Below, piece after piece: positions 23,970 through 30,491 of a stretch of 59,797 nucleotides of DNA. This DNA comes from Alphaproteobacteria bacterium (GTDB taxonomy: Bacteria; Pseudomonadota; Alphaproteobacteria; Rhodobacterales; Rhodobacteraceae). How positions within the stretch are numbered: the stretch's first letter is position 1; every line of letters begins with the position of its first letter. The translations under genes and the position numbers were made by a program. The stretch covers positions 1 to 59,797 of the forward strand of contig JASBSZ010000034.1 in assembly GCA_030148665.1 (NCBI GenBank). Reading direction: 5' to 3'. The notes beneath the pieces are model-generated. The model did not search any database. It had not been told where the DNA came from and saw only the letters and a program-made list of their open reading frames with translations.

Positions 23970-24208
23970 GACCGCGCCTCCTTGTCGCCTTTGACAAGCG
24001 CGTCGGCCGCGCGGGCGATCGCTGCGCATTCGGCCTCCATGGCCTCCAGGAGTGCATTGAATGCGCTGCACGGGCGCCCAGCCCGATCAAGAGGTTCGAT
24101 CTCCTGACCGAGCAGCCATGTAGCAAAAACAAGCCCCTCGATGCGGTTTGTGTGAATGTGGATGTCGTCGATGGGATCGGGCGGCAAGCCGGTATCGTTC
24201 GCTGCCAT
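23966..24208 (-). CDS. Hypothetical acidic/helical phage protein, 80 aa
   Basis: Starts MAANDTGLPPDPIDDIHIHT at 24208 and ends in a helix rich in Ala/Glu (ALLEAMEAECAAIARAADAL). No family recognised. It overlaps the next gene start by 4 bp and is the first gene of this leftward segment. The region 24209-24582 upstream of it has no other gene: it holds divergent control DNA for this gene and for hicAB. Confidence 0.65.
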   Translation of the reverse strand: MAANDTGLPPDPIDDIHIHTNRIEGLVFATWLLGQEIEPLDRAGRPCSAFNALLEAMEAECAAIARAADALVKGDKEARS

Positions 24209-24503
24209 GAGCGGCCTCCGTGTGCTCGTGTTAACCCGGCCCACAGAGGTTCCAATCCCTGACGGACCGAGACGGACGAGGTTGGAACTACCCGCCGACG
24301 CCACACGGTACGGCGACAGGTCCGCTTGCGCGGCCTCGCCCGCTCGGCCCGCTTCGGCCTTGCGACCGAAGAAGGAAGGGCCGCGAACAGTGACGCGACC
24401 CAAGAGCGCCGTGTGATAGGCGGGGTTCCAATCCCGGCAGCCGTTTTTTGCGGTTGCGCGGCCATGGTGCCGGTCACGGGCGCTTGTGTCAAGGCGGCGT
24501 GAA

Positions 24504-24568
24504 TAGTGTGTATGGGAACCCACAACACCGTTGACGGGCGGTGCGTTAGTGTGTATGGTGAACCACAC
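24504..24568 (+). promoter_or_regulatory. hicAB promoter with paired operator repeats
   Basis: TTGACG (24531-24536), a 17-bp spacer and TATGGT (24554-24559) form a good sigma-70 promoter 23 bp before hicA. The sequence TAGTGTGTATGG with GAACC(A)CAC occurs twice, at 24504-24522 and 24547-24568; the second copy covers the -10. This is the expected geometry for autorepression by HicB. Confidence 0.75.
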
Positions 24569-24582
24569 CAAAGGGTGAGAAC

Positions 24583-24771
24583 ATGGAACGCAACAGCCGG
24601 AAACTGATCAGGATGCTCAAACAGGACGGCTGGTATCTGGTGGCGATCAAGGGCGATCATCACCAGTTCAAGCACCCGACAAAGGCCGGGCGTGTAACCG
24701 TTCCTCACCCGAACAAGGACATAAAGAAGGGCACCGTCATGTCGATCTACCGGCAGGCGGGTTGGCTCTGA
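24583..24771 (+). CDS. hicA: HicA family mRNA-interferase toxin
   Basis: 62 aa, full length for the family. It has a double-stranded-RNA-binding-like fold: residues 1-20 NSRKLIRMLKQDGWYLVAIK, catalytic His in GDHHQFKHP (positions about 24-32), RVTVPHPNKDIKKGTV, and a final helix. HicA cleaves mRNA and is neutralised by HicB. AAAGGG precedes the ATG. The gene is on the strand opposite to the flanking phage replication genes and carries its own promoter, so it is a moron-type insertion likely to stabilise the lysogen or limit other phages. Confidence 0.93.
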   Translation: MERNSRKLIRMLKQDGWYLVAIKGDHHQFKHPTKAGRVTVPHPNKDIKKGTVMSIYRQAGWL

Positions 24772-24783
24772 AAGGAGGCGATC

Positions 24784-25191
24784 ATGCACTATGTGGCGTT
24801 CATTCACACGGATGACGCGCCGGGATTCGGGGTCAGCTTTCCCGACTTTCCCGGTTGCGTTACCCAGGGCGACACGATGGAAGGTGCGCTGGCGCTGGCC
24901 CGCGAGGCGCTGGCTTTCCACGCCTCGGGCATGCTGGAGGACGGTGACGATCTCCCCGCCCCCCGCAGCATCGACGAGGTCGAGGCCGACGACAGCCTGT
25001 CCGATTGGCGCGAAGGGGCGACGCTCGCGCTGGTGCCGCTGGTGCTTGACCGCGGCTCGCCCAAGCGGGTGAACATTTCCATCGATCGCGGGCTGCTCGA
25101 GGCGATCGATGAAACAGCGCGGGCGCGCGGCATGAACCGCAGCGCCTTCCTCGCCAGCGCGGCGCGAAAGGAAATCGCTGGTAGCTGGTAG
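24784..25191 (+). CDS. hicB: HicB family antitoxin
   Basis: 135 aa. Residues 1-60 are the partially degraded RNase-H fold (MHYVAFIHTDDAPGFGVSFP, DFPGCVTQGDTMEGALALAR). Residues 95-135 are a ribbon-helix-helix DNA-binding domain (KRVNISIDRGLLEAIDETAR, RGMNRSAFLASAARKEI). It neutralises HicA and represses the operon through the paired operators. AAGGAGG precedes the ATG, 12 bp after hicA, favouring strong antitoxin translation. Confidence 0.93.
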   Translation: MHYVAFIHTDDAPGFGVSFPDFPGCVTQGDTMEGALALAREALAFHASGMLEDGDDLPAPRSIDEVEADDSLSDWREGATLALVPLVLDRGSPKRVNISIDRGLLEAIDETARARGMNRSAFLASAARKEIAGSW

Positions 25192-25434
25192 CGGCATGAC
25201 AGGCTGCACATTGAGGTCTATGCTTGGCGCGGCGGCGTTATTGCCGCCCTGCGGGTTTTCTCCGCTCTCGGCCGGGCCAGCCGCCCCTTTCCGGCGCATG
25301 GCGGATGCATGCGTCGTCCCGGTCGGCAGGACCGCCGCGCTGCGCCGGCGCTGTGTGGCGCCGCGGGGATACGGCGCCGGGAGGTCCCCGCCGCCGGTGT
25401 TCAAGGAAGGGTGGCTTTCGTCGGAGCGGGACGG
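25192..25434. other. Gene-free stretch after hicB
   Basis: A GGCGGC/GCCGCC hairpin at 25231-25248 is followed by GCGGGTTTTC and may end the hicAB transcript. The rest is GC-rich with overlapping short frames on both strands and no credible gene. Confidence 0.5.
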
Positions 25435-25497
25435 TTGACTGGCCGCCCCGCCCCTACCACCATCGGGGGTACCAACCGAACCGATGGAGAACTGAAA
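25435..25497 (+). promoter_or_regulatory. Promoter and leader, copy 1 of a duplicated control element
   Basis: TTGACT (25435-25440), 17-bp spacer, CACCAT (25458-25463), then 34 bp to the ATG containing CCATCGG and CCGATGG as a perfect 7-bp inverted repeat around GGTACC. The same block, same spacing, occurs at 27984-28046 before another plus-strand gene. AACTGAAA, not a strong ribosome site, precedes the ATG. Confidence 0.7.
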
Positions 25498-25980
25498 ATG
25501 ATTGATCGCGCGTTTCAGCGGAAAATTCTCGAGACCGCACGAGAGGCCTATCCGCTGGGCATTATGGATCCGGCCCACGAATTCGCCGACAGAGGAAAAC
25601 GGGAACTTTGGGCGAATATTCAATACTTGGTCGAACACGGGCTGATAGAAGGGATTGATGCGTCGACTCTCGGTGATCCCGTTAGCTATGCAGACGTTCG
25701 AATAACCGCGCGAGGAATCGATTTCCTCGAGGATGATGGTGGTCTCTCCGCGATCCTTGGCACCGTCACCGTTCGCTTTGACCACGGCCAGTTCCGCGAA
25801 ATGCTGGCGGCGCATGTCGAGAAAATGGAAGGCGATCCCAGTGCCAAGGCCCAACTCAAGGCTGTGATCCGTTCCCTTCCCGCAGACGGCCTGAAAGCAG
25901 TCGCGCTTCAGGCATTGATGGCCGGTCTTCAGAATCTTCCGTCCATAGACGCCGTCCGAAAATGGCTTCTCCCCGGATAA
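25498..25980 (+). CDS. Hypothetical protein with winged-helix-like N-terminal half (moron)
   Basis: 160 aa starting MIDRAFQRKILETAREAYPL. Residues 1-85 look like a winged helix: FADRGKRELWANIQYLVEHG, LIEGIDASTL, then VRITARGIDFLEDDGG as the wing. The C-terminal half is helical (QFREMLAAHVEKMEG, AVIRSLPADGLKAVALQAL). Longer in-frame starts are rejected because the shared promoter/leader ends at this ATG. AT content is higher than that of neighbouring phage genes. Expression from its own promoter in the lysogen is inferred. Confidence 0.8.
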   Translation: MIDRAFQRKILETAREAYPLGIMDPAHEFADRGKRELWANIQYLVEHGLIEGIDASTLGDPVSYADVRITARGIDFLEDDGGLSAILGTVTVRFDHGQFREMLAAHVEKMEGDPSAKAQLKAVIRSLPADGLKAVALQALMAGLQNLPSIDAVRKWLLPG

Positions 25981-26158
25981 TCCCGTTGAAGGTGAAAACG
26001 TCCCGTTCTCCGGTGTCCTCCCAACGTATCGAGAACATTGTCCCGCCGCCGGACAAGAGTTGACGGATTGCCGGATCCGTAGCCGGAACAGCCAGGAATA
26101 GCCGTGCTCCTTCGAGATGGTTTTCGGCCAGAATGATCGCATCGTTGAGAACGAGCAT
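25856..26158 (-). CDS. Possible hypothetical protein overlapping the 3' end of the convergent gene
   Basis: 100 aa from ATG 26158, preceded by GGGAG at 6 bp. It begins MLVLNDAIILAENHLEGARL and contains MFSIRWEDTGERDVFTFNG, which reads like genuine protein. The last 125 bp overlap, antisense, the end of the 25498 gene. It lies 43 bp downstream of the ParB-like gene on the same strand. No family recognised. The overlap makes it uncertain, and the C-terminus may be only incidental. Confidence 0.45.
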   Translation of the reverse strand: MLVLNDAIILAENHLEGARLFLAVPATDPAIRQLLSGGGTMFSIRWEDTGERDVFTFNGIIRGEAIFGRRLWTEDSEDRPSMPEARLLSGRLREGNGSQP

Positions 26159-26201
26159 TGCAAACTCCCATTTATGTCGGCTGACCAGTAGTCCATGGTG
26201 A

Positions 26202-27272
26202 TCATACAGCCCTCCGCACGAGGTGCCAGCGCGCCTGCACGACCTTGATGGACAGCCCCCATTCCTCGGCCAGCGCCGAGAGCAGGCGGTACCGGCCGCC
26301 CGTCTCGCGCAGGCGCTCGTCCCGGTCCGGGCTCCATCGTGCCGCTGATTCGGGCAAAGACGTCGGCCCCGTCGTTTTCTTCTGGTTCTTCGGGACCGCC
26401 ATCCGCGTTCGGACCTTGCAAATCCGTGCCAGCGCCGCCTTGTCGCGCCGCGCAAACGCACCCAGTGCATCTCTTATGTCGCTCATGGCAATCTGGTAGG
26501 CCGACCGGGTGTCGCCCTGCGCCCTAGCGGAGGCCGCCCGGTCGATGAGGTCGGCAAGGTCGATGGTCGAGACGAACCGGGTGATATCCAGCGATAGCAG
26601 CTGCCCATCCTGAGCCAGCGCGCCAATCCAGGGTCGCAGGGTGCGTTGGGCGTAAAGATCAACGCGATCCCCACAGGAGGATTCGCTGAGCGCCCGCAGC
26701 CCGGCGGTGACGACCTCGGCGCGTCCCGCCACCACGTGATCCCGGATCAGGCCGACCACGAAAACTTCGCGCGGCCTCTTGGCCTTCGTGCTCTTGTTCG
26801 CCGTCATCAGGCGGCACCCAGCCTTGGCAACAGCCTCGGCGGCCTCGATCGCCCATGGTTCTCGTGCGGCGAGCGCCGCCTTGAACAGGTTGAGCGAGGA
26901 CACCGCCGTGCGCTGGGCATTGATCCCGGCGAAGGCAGCTGCCTGGCGTGCGCGGGGTATGTCGACAATGGCTGCCGGCACAAGGTGCAAACCCGCCAGA
27001 GCGGCTGCGTGCGCGCGGTGTTGCCCGTCGATCAGCGTAAACGCGTCCTCGCCCTCGACGGGAGCAACGGTGATCGGTGTGAACAACGACCAATCGAAGG
27101 ATTCCGCGATTCTGCGCACGATGCGAAGGTTTTTCTGGCCAAGTTCGCGCTGGTATGTGTCGTCAATGAACAGCTTTTCGATCGGCACCCACGCCAGCTG
27201 AGGGTTTGGCGAAGGTGGTGGCGGTGCGGCAAGCGGCTCGATCCCGGATATGTCGATGGGGCGCAGCGTCAT
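26202..27272 (-). CDS. ParB/Srx-fold phage protein
   Basis: 356 aa. After a Pro-rich start the ParB N-domain spans about residues 28-110: WVPIEKLFIDDTYQREL, SLFTPITVAPVEGEDAFTLI, and DGQHRAHAAALAG, the nucleotide-binding GxxR-type box. The remainder is helical (SSLNLFKAALAAREPWAIEA) and ends in a possible helix-turn-helix (YRLLSALAEEWGLSIKVVQA). Stand-alone phage proteins of this type may regulate or partition DNA; the exact role is unknown. Stop-start overlap with the 80-aa gene upstream. Confidence 0.8.
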   Translation of the reverse strand: MTLRPIDISGIEPLAAPPPPSPNPQLAWVPIEKLFIDDTYQRELGQKNLRIVRRIAESFDWSLFTPITVAPVEGEDAFTLIDGQHRAHAAALAGLHLVPAAIVDIPRARQAAAFAGINAQRTAVSSLNLFKAALAAREPWAIEAAEAVAKAGCRLMTANKSTKAKRPREVFVVGLIRDHVVAGRAEVVTAGLRALSESSCGDRVDLYAQRTLRPWIGALAQDGQLLSLDITRFVSTIDLADLIDRAASARAQGDTRSAYQIAMSDIRDALGAFARRDKAALARICKVRTRMAVPKNQKKTTGPTSLPESAARWSPDRDERLRETGGRYRLLSALAEEWGLSIKVVQARWHLVRRAV

Positions 27273-27511
27273 CCGAGCCCCTCCTCCAGCTGTTCCACCC
27301 GGTCCGCCAGACGTCGGAGCGCATCCGCCATGCCCGGCTCGATAAAGCCGGAAAAGAGAGGACGGCGAGTGACGGCGTCGGCGGCGAGGCCGGGGCGCAG
27401 GGCGAAGGTAGCTTCGGTCAACGGATCGTCAATGACCTCGACGGTCACATGCCCGATCTGATAGACCTCACGACGACAGATGCGCGGGGCCCTTGCCATA
27501 ACGCCGCTCAT
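27269..27511 (-). CDS. Hypothetical phage protein, 80 aa
   Basis: Begins MSGVMARAPRICRREVYQIG and ends in a helical stretch (MADALRRLADRVEQLEEGLG), probably a short coiled coil. A central beta region contains GHVTVEVIDDPL. No family recognised. Its ends overlap both neighbours by 4 bp, so it is co-translated with the ParB-like gene. Confidence 0.65.
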   Translation of the reverse strand: MSGVMARAPRICRREVYQIGHVTVEVIDDPLTEATFALRPGLAADAVTRRPLFSGFIEPGMADALRRLADRVEQLEEGLG

Positions 27512-27948
27512 ATCCCGGCCTCCGGAACAATGATCGCGCCCAGCGCCGCCCGCGCCTGCCGCAGCGCCTCGATCGCCTCATCGATTTCCGCGACCGCCCG
27601 CGCCCGGTCGACCGCAGACGCCGAGAAGGCCGCGCCGGTCAGCGCCGAGACGGCCTCGCCAGTTTCCTTGGCTACGGCCCTTGCGGCGCTCACGACGTCC
27701 GGCGCCGCAAGATCGGATTGTGTCCTGCGCTGCAGCAGACGGGTGACCGGATATCGGCCCAGCGCGTCCTCGAGCGCGATCACATGGTGGATGGGCCATG
27801 GCTGCTCGCCGTGGGCCCGTCGAGACAGGGTGCCCTTGCAGACATTGTCGCCCCAGCGCGCGTTGATCGCCTCGGCGGCGGCATCGAGGCAACCGTGAGC
27901 CGCAAGCAGGGCACGCATCTGGGCCAGGATCAGGTCGCGCGTGATCAT
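27508..27948 (-). CDS. CII/Cro-like phage regulatory protein
   Basis: 146 aa from ATG 27948 (MITRDLILAQMRALLAAHGC); a start at 27990 would run through the palindrome and is less likely. Residues 15-70 resemble phage CII-type regulatory domains: AAEAINARWGDNVCKGTLSR, PIHHVIALEDALGRYPVTRL. The second half is Ala-rich and helical (DRARAVAEIDEAIEALRQAR), possibly for oligomerisation. It lies in the leftward early operon, the expected position for an accessory regulator. DNA binding is inferred. Confidence 0.65.
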   Translation of the reverse strand: MITRDLILAQMRALLAAHGCLDAAAEAINARWGDNVCKGTLSRRAHGEQPWPIHHVIALEDALGRYPVTRLLQRRTQSDLAAPDVVSAARAVAKETGEAVSALTGAAFSASAVDRARAVAEIDEAIEALRQARAALGAIIVPEAGI

Positions 27949-27972
27949 GCTGCCGCCCTCCGGGTTGGACAA

Positions 27973-28046
27973 GGGCGAGGCGGTTGACACGCCTCGCCCC
28001 GGCCCTCACCATCGGCGGTGCCAACCAACCCGACGGAGAACGTGAA
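27973..28046 (+). promoter_or_regulatory. Promoter and leader, copy 2 of the duplicated control element, with 10-bp palindrome
   Basis: TTGACA (27984-27989), 17-bp spacer, CACCAT (28007-28012), then 34 bp to the ATG, matching 25435-25497 in layout and in 35 of 43 positions from the -10 onward. The -35 is flanked by perfect arms GGGCGAGGCG (27973-27982) and CGCCTCGCCC (27990-27999), a likely operator. Confidence 0.72.
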
Positions 28047-28268
28047 ATGCGGGGATGGATTGTCCGGATCGGCGATCTCGAAATTGCAATTGTCCGCCAC
28101 ATGGGACGTTGGGCGATCCTTGCCGAGAACGAAAATCTCGGGTCCTACCATTCGCCTCAAGCAGCGCTGGATAATCTTCTCGGAGGTCATGTCCCGTTCC
28201 CCTCCGGCCTGGGCTCTTCGCTGCTGCCCATTCCCGAGGACATTGCCGATTGGCACCAGTTGCGGTGA
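28047..28268 (+). CDS. Hypothetical moron protein, 73 aa
   Basis: Starts MRGWIVRIGDLEIAIVRHMG and ends PIPEDIADWHQLR. It is a small beta-rich domain (GRWAILAENENLGSYHS) followed by a helix (PQAALDNLL). No family recognised. It is oriented against the leftward early operon and driven by the duplicated promoter element, so it is probably expressed in the lysogen. Its last 82 bp overlap the convergent 99-aa zinc-ribbon gene. Confidence 0.72.
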   Translation: MRGWIVRIGDLEIAIVRHMGRWAILAENENLGSYHSPQAALDNLLGGHVPFPSGLGSSLLPIPEDIADWHQLR

Positions 28269-28486
28269 CATGCGACATTCGACGCCGCAGTTTCTGCCAG
28301 AGCGGGTTCCAGATCTGCGGGTAGCAGGACATTGATTCTGTTTCCGGGGGCCAAATCTACGCGCAGGACGCGCTCGCCACAGACCGGACAGCGCGGCAGA
28401 GCCCCCAGCGCAGCGGTGGCAACCCGGTTTCCTTGCTGCCCTGCGGCCAGCGCAGCATCGTTGGGATATGAACGCGCACACTTCAT
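28187..28486 (-). CDS. Small zinc-ribbon-like phage protein
   Basis: 99 aa starting MKCARSYPNDAALAAGQQGN. A CPVCGERVLRVDL motif (residues 33-45) suggests half of a zinc ribbon; Cys3, and CHRNWC later, may complete it. The segment APGNRINVLLPADLEPALAE follows. The start overlaps the upstream stop by 4 bp, which supports expression; the C-terminal part overlaps the convergent 73-aa gene and could be non-functional. No family recognised. Confidence 0.55.
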   Translation of the reverse strand: MKCARSYPNDAALAAGQQGNRVATAALGALPRCPVCGERVLRVDLAPGNRINVLLPADLEPALAETAASNVACHRNWCQSAMSSGMGSSEEPRPEGNGT

Positions 28487-28701
28487 GCCGCATCCCCCGA
28501 ATTTACATCCCCGTCCTGGGGCGGGTGTTCGGCCATGTAACGACGCAGCCTCTCCGTGTCGCGAGCTGTCCGGGCCAGCCGCCGACGATATCGATCGACA
28601 AAGCGGCTGTCGCCCAGCGCGCGTACGCAGACGGTGGAGGCCTTGAAGCCGGTACGTCGGCAGTATTCCTGCAGTTCGGTTATGAGGTCATCTTGTTGCA
28701 C
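28483..28701 (-). CDS. Small basic phage protein, first gene of the leftward early operon
   Basis: 72 aa, MQQDDLITELQEYCRRTGFK to NSGDAA. The pattern TGFKASTVCVRALGDSRFVD then RYRRRLARTARDTERLRRYM is a helical, basic unit found in small proteins of Rhodobacter phages; homologues are uncharacterised. It follows the repressor-controlled leftward promoter by only 6 bp after the -10, so the transcript has a very short or no leader. In lambda this position is held by cro or N; a regulatory role is possible but unproven. Confidence 0.7.
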   Translation of the reverse strand: MQQDDLITELQEYCRRTGFKASTVCVRALGDSRFVDRYRRRLARTARDTERLRRYMAEHPPQDGDVNSGDAA

Positions 28702-28707
28702 GTCGTC

Positions 28708-28735
28708 ATAATGGGCAATTTCCCAACTATGTCAA
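28708..28735 (-). promoter_or_regulatory. Leftward early promoter with repressor site in its spacer
   Basis: On the minus strand TTGACA (28735-28730), 16-bp spacer, CATTAT (28713-28708). Operator-like TGGGCAATTTCCCA (28712-28725) fills the spacer, so bound repressor would block polymerase. The first gene starts at 28701. Confidence 0.75.
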
Positions 28736-28771
28736 TGGGATATTTCGCAATGGATGCTGGGCGATTACCCA
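28712..28771. promoter_or_regulatory. Three repressor operators between divergent early genes
   Basis: TGGGCAATTTCCCA (28712-28725), TGGGATATTTCGCA (28736-28749) and TGGGCGATTACCCA (28758-28771) are imperfect palindromes with centres 24 and 22 bp apart, about two helical turns, as in lambda OR1-3. A fourth copy lies at 29349-29362. Confidence 0.8.
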
Positions 28772-28779
28772 AATAGAAT
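28751..28779 (+). promoter_or_regulatory. Possible repressor maintenance promoter
   Basis: TAGAAT (28774-28779) with a poor -35 TGGATG (28751-28756) at 17 bp, with the third operator in the spacer. Transcription would start only a few bases before the repressor ATG at 28789, giving an almost leaderless mRNA as for lambda PRM. Confidence 0.5.
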
Positions 28780-28788
28780 TGAGAGACC

Positions 28789-29148
28789 ATGAGCAAGACA
28801 TTCAGCCAAGCGTTCAACGACCACCTTTCAGAGGCAAACGTGAAAATTACGGAGGTCGCCCGCGGATCTGGCGTGACCAAGGAGGCTCTGTATTCTCTAA
28901 AATACGGCAAAACGCGAAATATGAGCGTCGATGACGCGATCAAGGTCGCAGCATATTTTGGCGAGACTGTCGAGGAGTTCATGGGTCAGAAGCCGCGCCG
29001 GTTGAGAGATGCGCTCCTTGATCAAATCCAGCAATTGAGCGAGAGAGAGCGTCGGATACTTGAGGTATCCCTAAAAGCTGTTCTCGCTGAGCGCGAAGTC
29101 GATGTGGAATCGAGCGAACCCGAGTCACCAGGAGAAGAAGACCTATAA
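28789..29148 (+). CDS. XRE-family phage repressor (CI/Cro-like)
   Basis: 119 aa. Residues 8-60 form a Cro/CI helix-turn-helix: NDHLSEANVKITEVARGSGV, TKEALYSLKYGKTRNMSVDD, AIKVAAYFGETVEEFMG. The rest is a helical tail (LLDQIQQLSERERRILEVSL) ending acidic. It lacks a LexA/CI peptidase domain, so induction by RecA self-cleavage is not expected from this protein. It sits beside three operators and diverges from the leftward early operon, making it the likely lysogenic repressor. Confidence 0.88.
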   Translation: MSKTFSQAFNDHLSEANVKITEVARGSGVTKEALYSLKYGKTRNMSVDDAIKVAAYFGETVEEFMGQKPRRLRDALLDQIQQLSERERRILEVSLKAVLAEREVDVESSEPESPGEEDL

Positions 29149-29341
29149 CTTCCCGATCCGAAAGCCGATCGGTCATGCTTATCAGCGTGGAATCATGTTC
29201 AACCATGACGGAACATTACGGGAACATAAACACGTTGGTCAATTGCGATTTATCTGGAGATTGGATTCTACAGCCGATTGATTCGCGCTGATTTCCAATA
29301 TATCCGATTTGCCGAATATTATGTAATAGCCCAATTTATTC

Positions 29342-29370
29342 TTGATAGTGGGCGATTTCCCAATTATGGT
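29342..29370 (+). promoter_or_regulatory. Rightward promoter with operator inside the spacer
   Basis: TTGATA (29342-29347), 17-bp spacer, TATGGT (29365-29370). The operator TGGGCGATTTCCCA (29349-29362) fills the spacer. An AGCCCAATTTATT half-site lies just upstream. GGAGG precedes the first ATG at 29396. The 29149-29341 stretch upstream is AT-rich and shows no gene. Confidence 0.8.
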
Positions 29371-29395
29371 TGTCCTTGTAATCTTGGAGGACGCC

Positions 29396-29602
29396 ATGCG
29401 ACACATCCACCAACCTGCAATACCTGCTGCCCGGCCAACCCGACAGTTTCTCGCTGATGCGCGCCAGGTCGTGGCCAACCCCGAGCTTTATGCCGGCCGC
29501 CCTCTCCTGCGGCGCCTCGCCTGGGCAGCGCTCATGGCCGGCCGGGGATGCGCGGTAGACCAGACGCGGCTCGCCGCCATGCCGGTGGAGATCGGGGAAT
29601 GA
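29396..29602 (+). CDS. Small phage protein, first gene of the rightward operon
   Basis: 68 aa, MRHIHQPAIPAARPTRQFLA onward. It contains ADARQVVANPELYAGRPLLR and a helix LAWAALMAGRGCAVDQTRLA. No family recognised. TTGGAGGACGCC before the ATG is a strong ribosome site. The stop overlaps the next start (ATGA). Expression would be repressed in the lysogen by the 28789 protein. Confidence 0.7.
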   Translation: MRHIHQPAIPAARPTRQFLADARQVVANPELYAGRPLLRRLAWAALMAGRGCAVDQTRLAAMPVEIGE

Positions 29603-29820
29603 CGCGCCCGGTGATGCTCGGGGATCCGGTCATTGCCCGGCGAGGTCCGATGGATCACGAATTCCATGGCCGGGTCGTTGGTCGCCTGTTCTGTCGACCG
29701 GTCTATGACGTCGAGACAGCCGACGGCGAGGTGATCAAGGGTCTCACGTTGGTCCGCCTGGATAAAGACGCGCTGGCCGCCCAGCGCGCAGTTCTGGCGC
29801 TGGAAGGGACAACCCGATGA
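29599..29820 (+). CDS. Small SH3-like phage protein
   Basis: 73 aa. MLGDPVIARRGPMDHEFHGR and VVGRLFCRPVYDVETADGEV suggest a small beta-barrel of SH3/KOW type, followed by a short helix (KDALAAQRAVLALEG). No specific family. Four-base overlaps with both neighbours show that it belongs to the rightward early chain. Confidence 0.68.
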   Translation: MTRPVMLGDPVIARRGPMDHEFHGRVVGRLFCRPVYDVETADGEVIKGLTLVRLDKDALAAQRAVLALEGTTR

Positions 29821-30134
29821 CTCCGTGGTGTTTCGACAGGGCCAAACTGGCCGATTTTGTGGCGCACATGAAATACACGCCGCCGCCCGACCGGCTCGGG
29901 ATGCTCAAGCGAGCGGTGATCGAACACGGCGGGCGCTGGGACATGCCGTCGGACGAGCCCGGGTTCTACCAGCCGATCATGGTGTCGGCGCAGGTTTTCG
30001 GGATTTGCGCGTTCGCGTCAGACGTGGACGAGTTGCCGAGAAACTGGCTCCGCGCGGCGGAAAACGCGCTGGGCATGGAGAATGCTGACTGTGGAACAAA
30101 GGAGGACGCGGGCCATGAATCCCATGCCCGATGA
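29817..30134 (+). CDS. Hypothetical phage protein, 105 aa
   Basis: Begins MTPWCFDRAKLADFVAHMKY and contains PPPDRLGMLKRAVIEHGGRW and VDELPRNWLRAAENALGM. The pattern of small aromatic-rich helical domains is common in Rhodobacter prophages, but I cannot name the family. It overlaps the previous gene by 4 bp, and its C-terminus overlaps the next gene by about 20 bp. Confidence 0.65.
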   Translation: MTPWCFDRAKLADFVAHMKYTPPPDRLGMLKRAVIEHGGRWDMPSDEPGFYQPIMVSAQVFGICAFASDVDELPRNWLRAAENALGMENADCGTKEDAGHESHAR

Positions 30135-30345
30135 TCGTCCCAACGACGAAAAGATGGCAATAATCGCCGCAGCGGCAGCGAGGTCGGCCATCGGCATGCT
30201 CGGCCACACCGGAGCCGCCACCGCTGCCCTTCTTGGCGCTGCGCTGAACGTCGCCCGGAACCATGGAATATCCGACGAAGAGGTAACCAGATGCCTGCGC
30301 GGGCTGATCGAGGACAACCCCGTCCGCAAAGGGCACCTGCAATGA
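30115..30345 (+). CDS. Hypothetical phage protein, 76 aa
   Basis: Starts MNPMPDDRPNDEKMAIIAAA at 30115, with GGAGG 9 bp upstream; an ATG at 30082 is less likely. Mostly helical, with AAARSAIGMLGHTGAATAAL and LLGAALNVARNHGISDEEVT. The Ala/Gly-rich helix could be membrane-active or simply a small helical domain. No family recognised. Confidence 0.65.
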   Translation: MNPMPDDRPNDEKMAIIAAAAARSAIGMLGHTGAATAALLGAALNVARNHGISDEEVTRCLRGLIEDNPVRKGHLQ

Positions 30346-30491
30346 CCGTCTCTTCCCGCCACAGCCCTTGCCTCACCACTCACGACACTGCTCGGGGCTG
30401 CGGTGTAACTTCCGGGGGCATTCCTCCCGCCCCAGGCATTTTTTCTTCACACTGGACAATAGAGGACAAGCATAATGCGCCAGCGACCTGA
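30342..30491 (+). CDS. Doubtful small ORF, 49 aa
   Basis: An ATG at 30342 overlaps the preceding stop in ATGA form and the frame runs to 30491. The peptide MTVSSRHSPCLTTHDTARGC onward is Ser/Thr/Pro-rich with weak coding character, and overlaps the next gene by 17 bp. It is listed because of the coupling signal only. Confidence 0.25.
   Translation: MTVSSRHSPCLTTHDTARGCGVTSGGIPPAPGIFSSHWTIEDKHNAPAT

Noticed and set aside
23959..26421. 820-codon minus-strand open frame
   Set aside because: It spans the hicAB genes, the 25498 gene and parts of several real minus-strand genes in the wrong frame; composition is Arg/Pro/Gly-rich with no domain. It is an antisense by-product of high GC.
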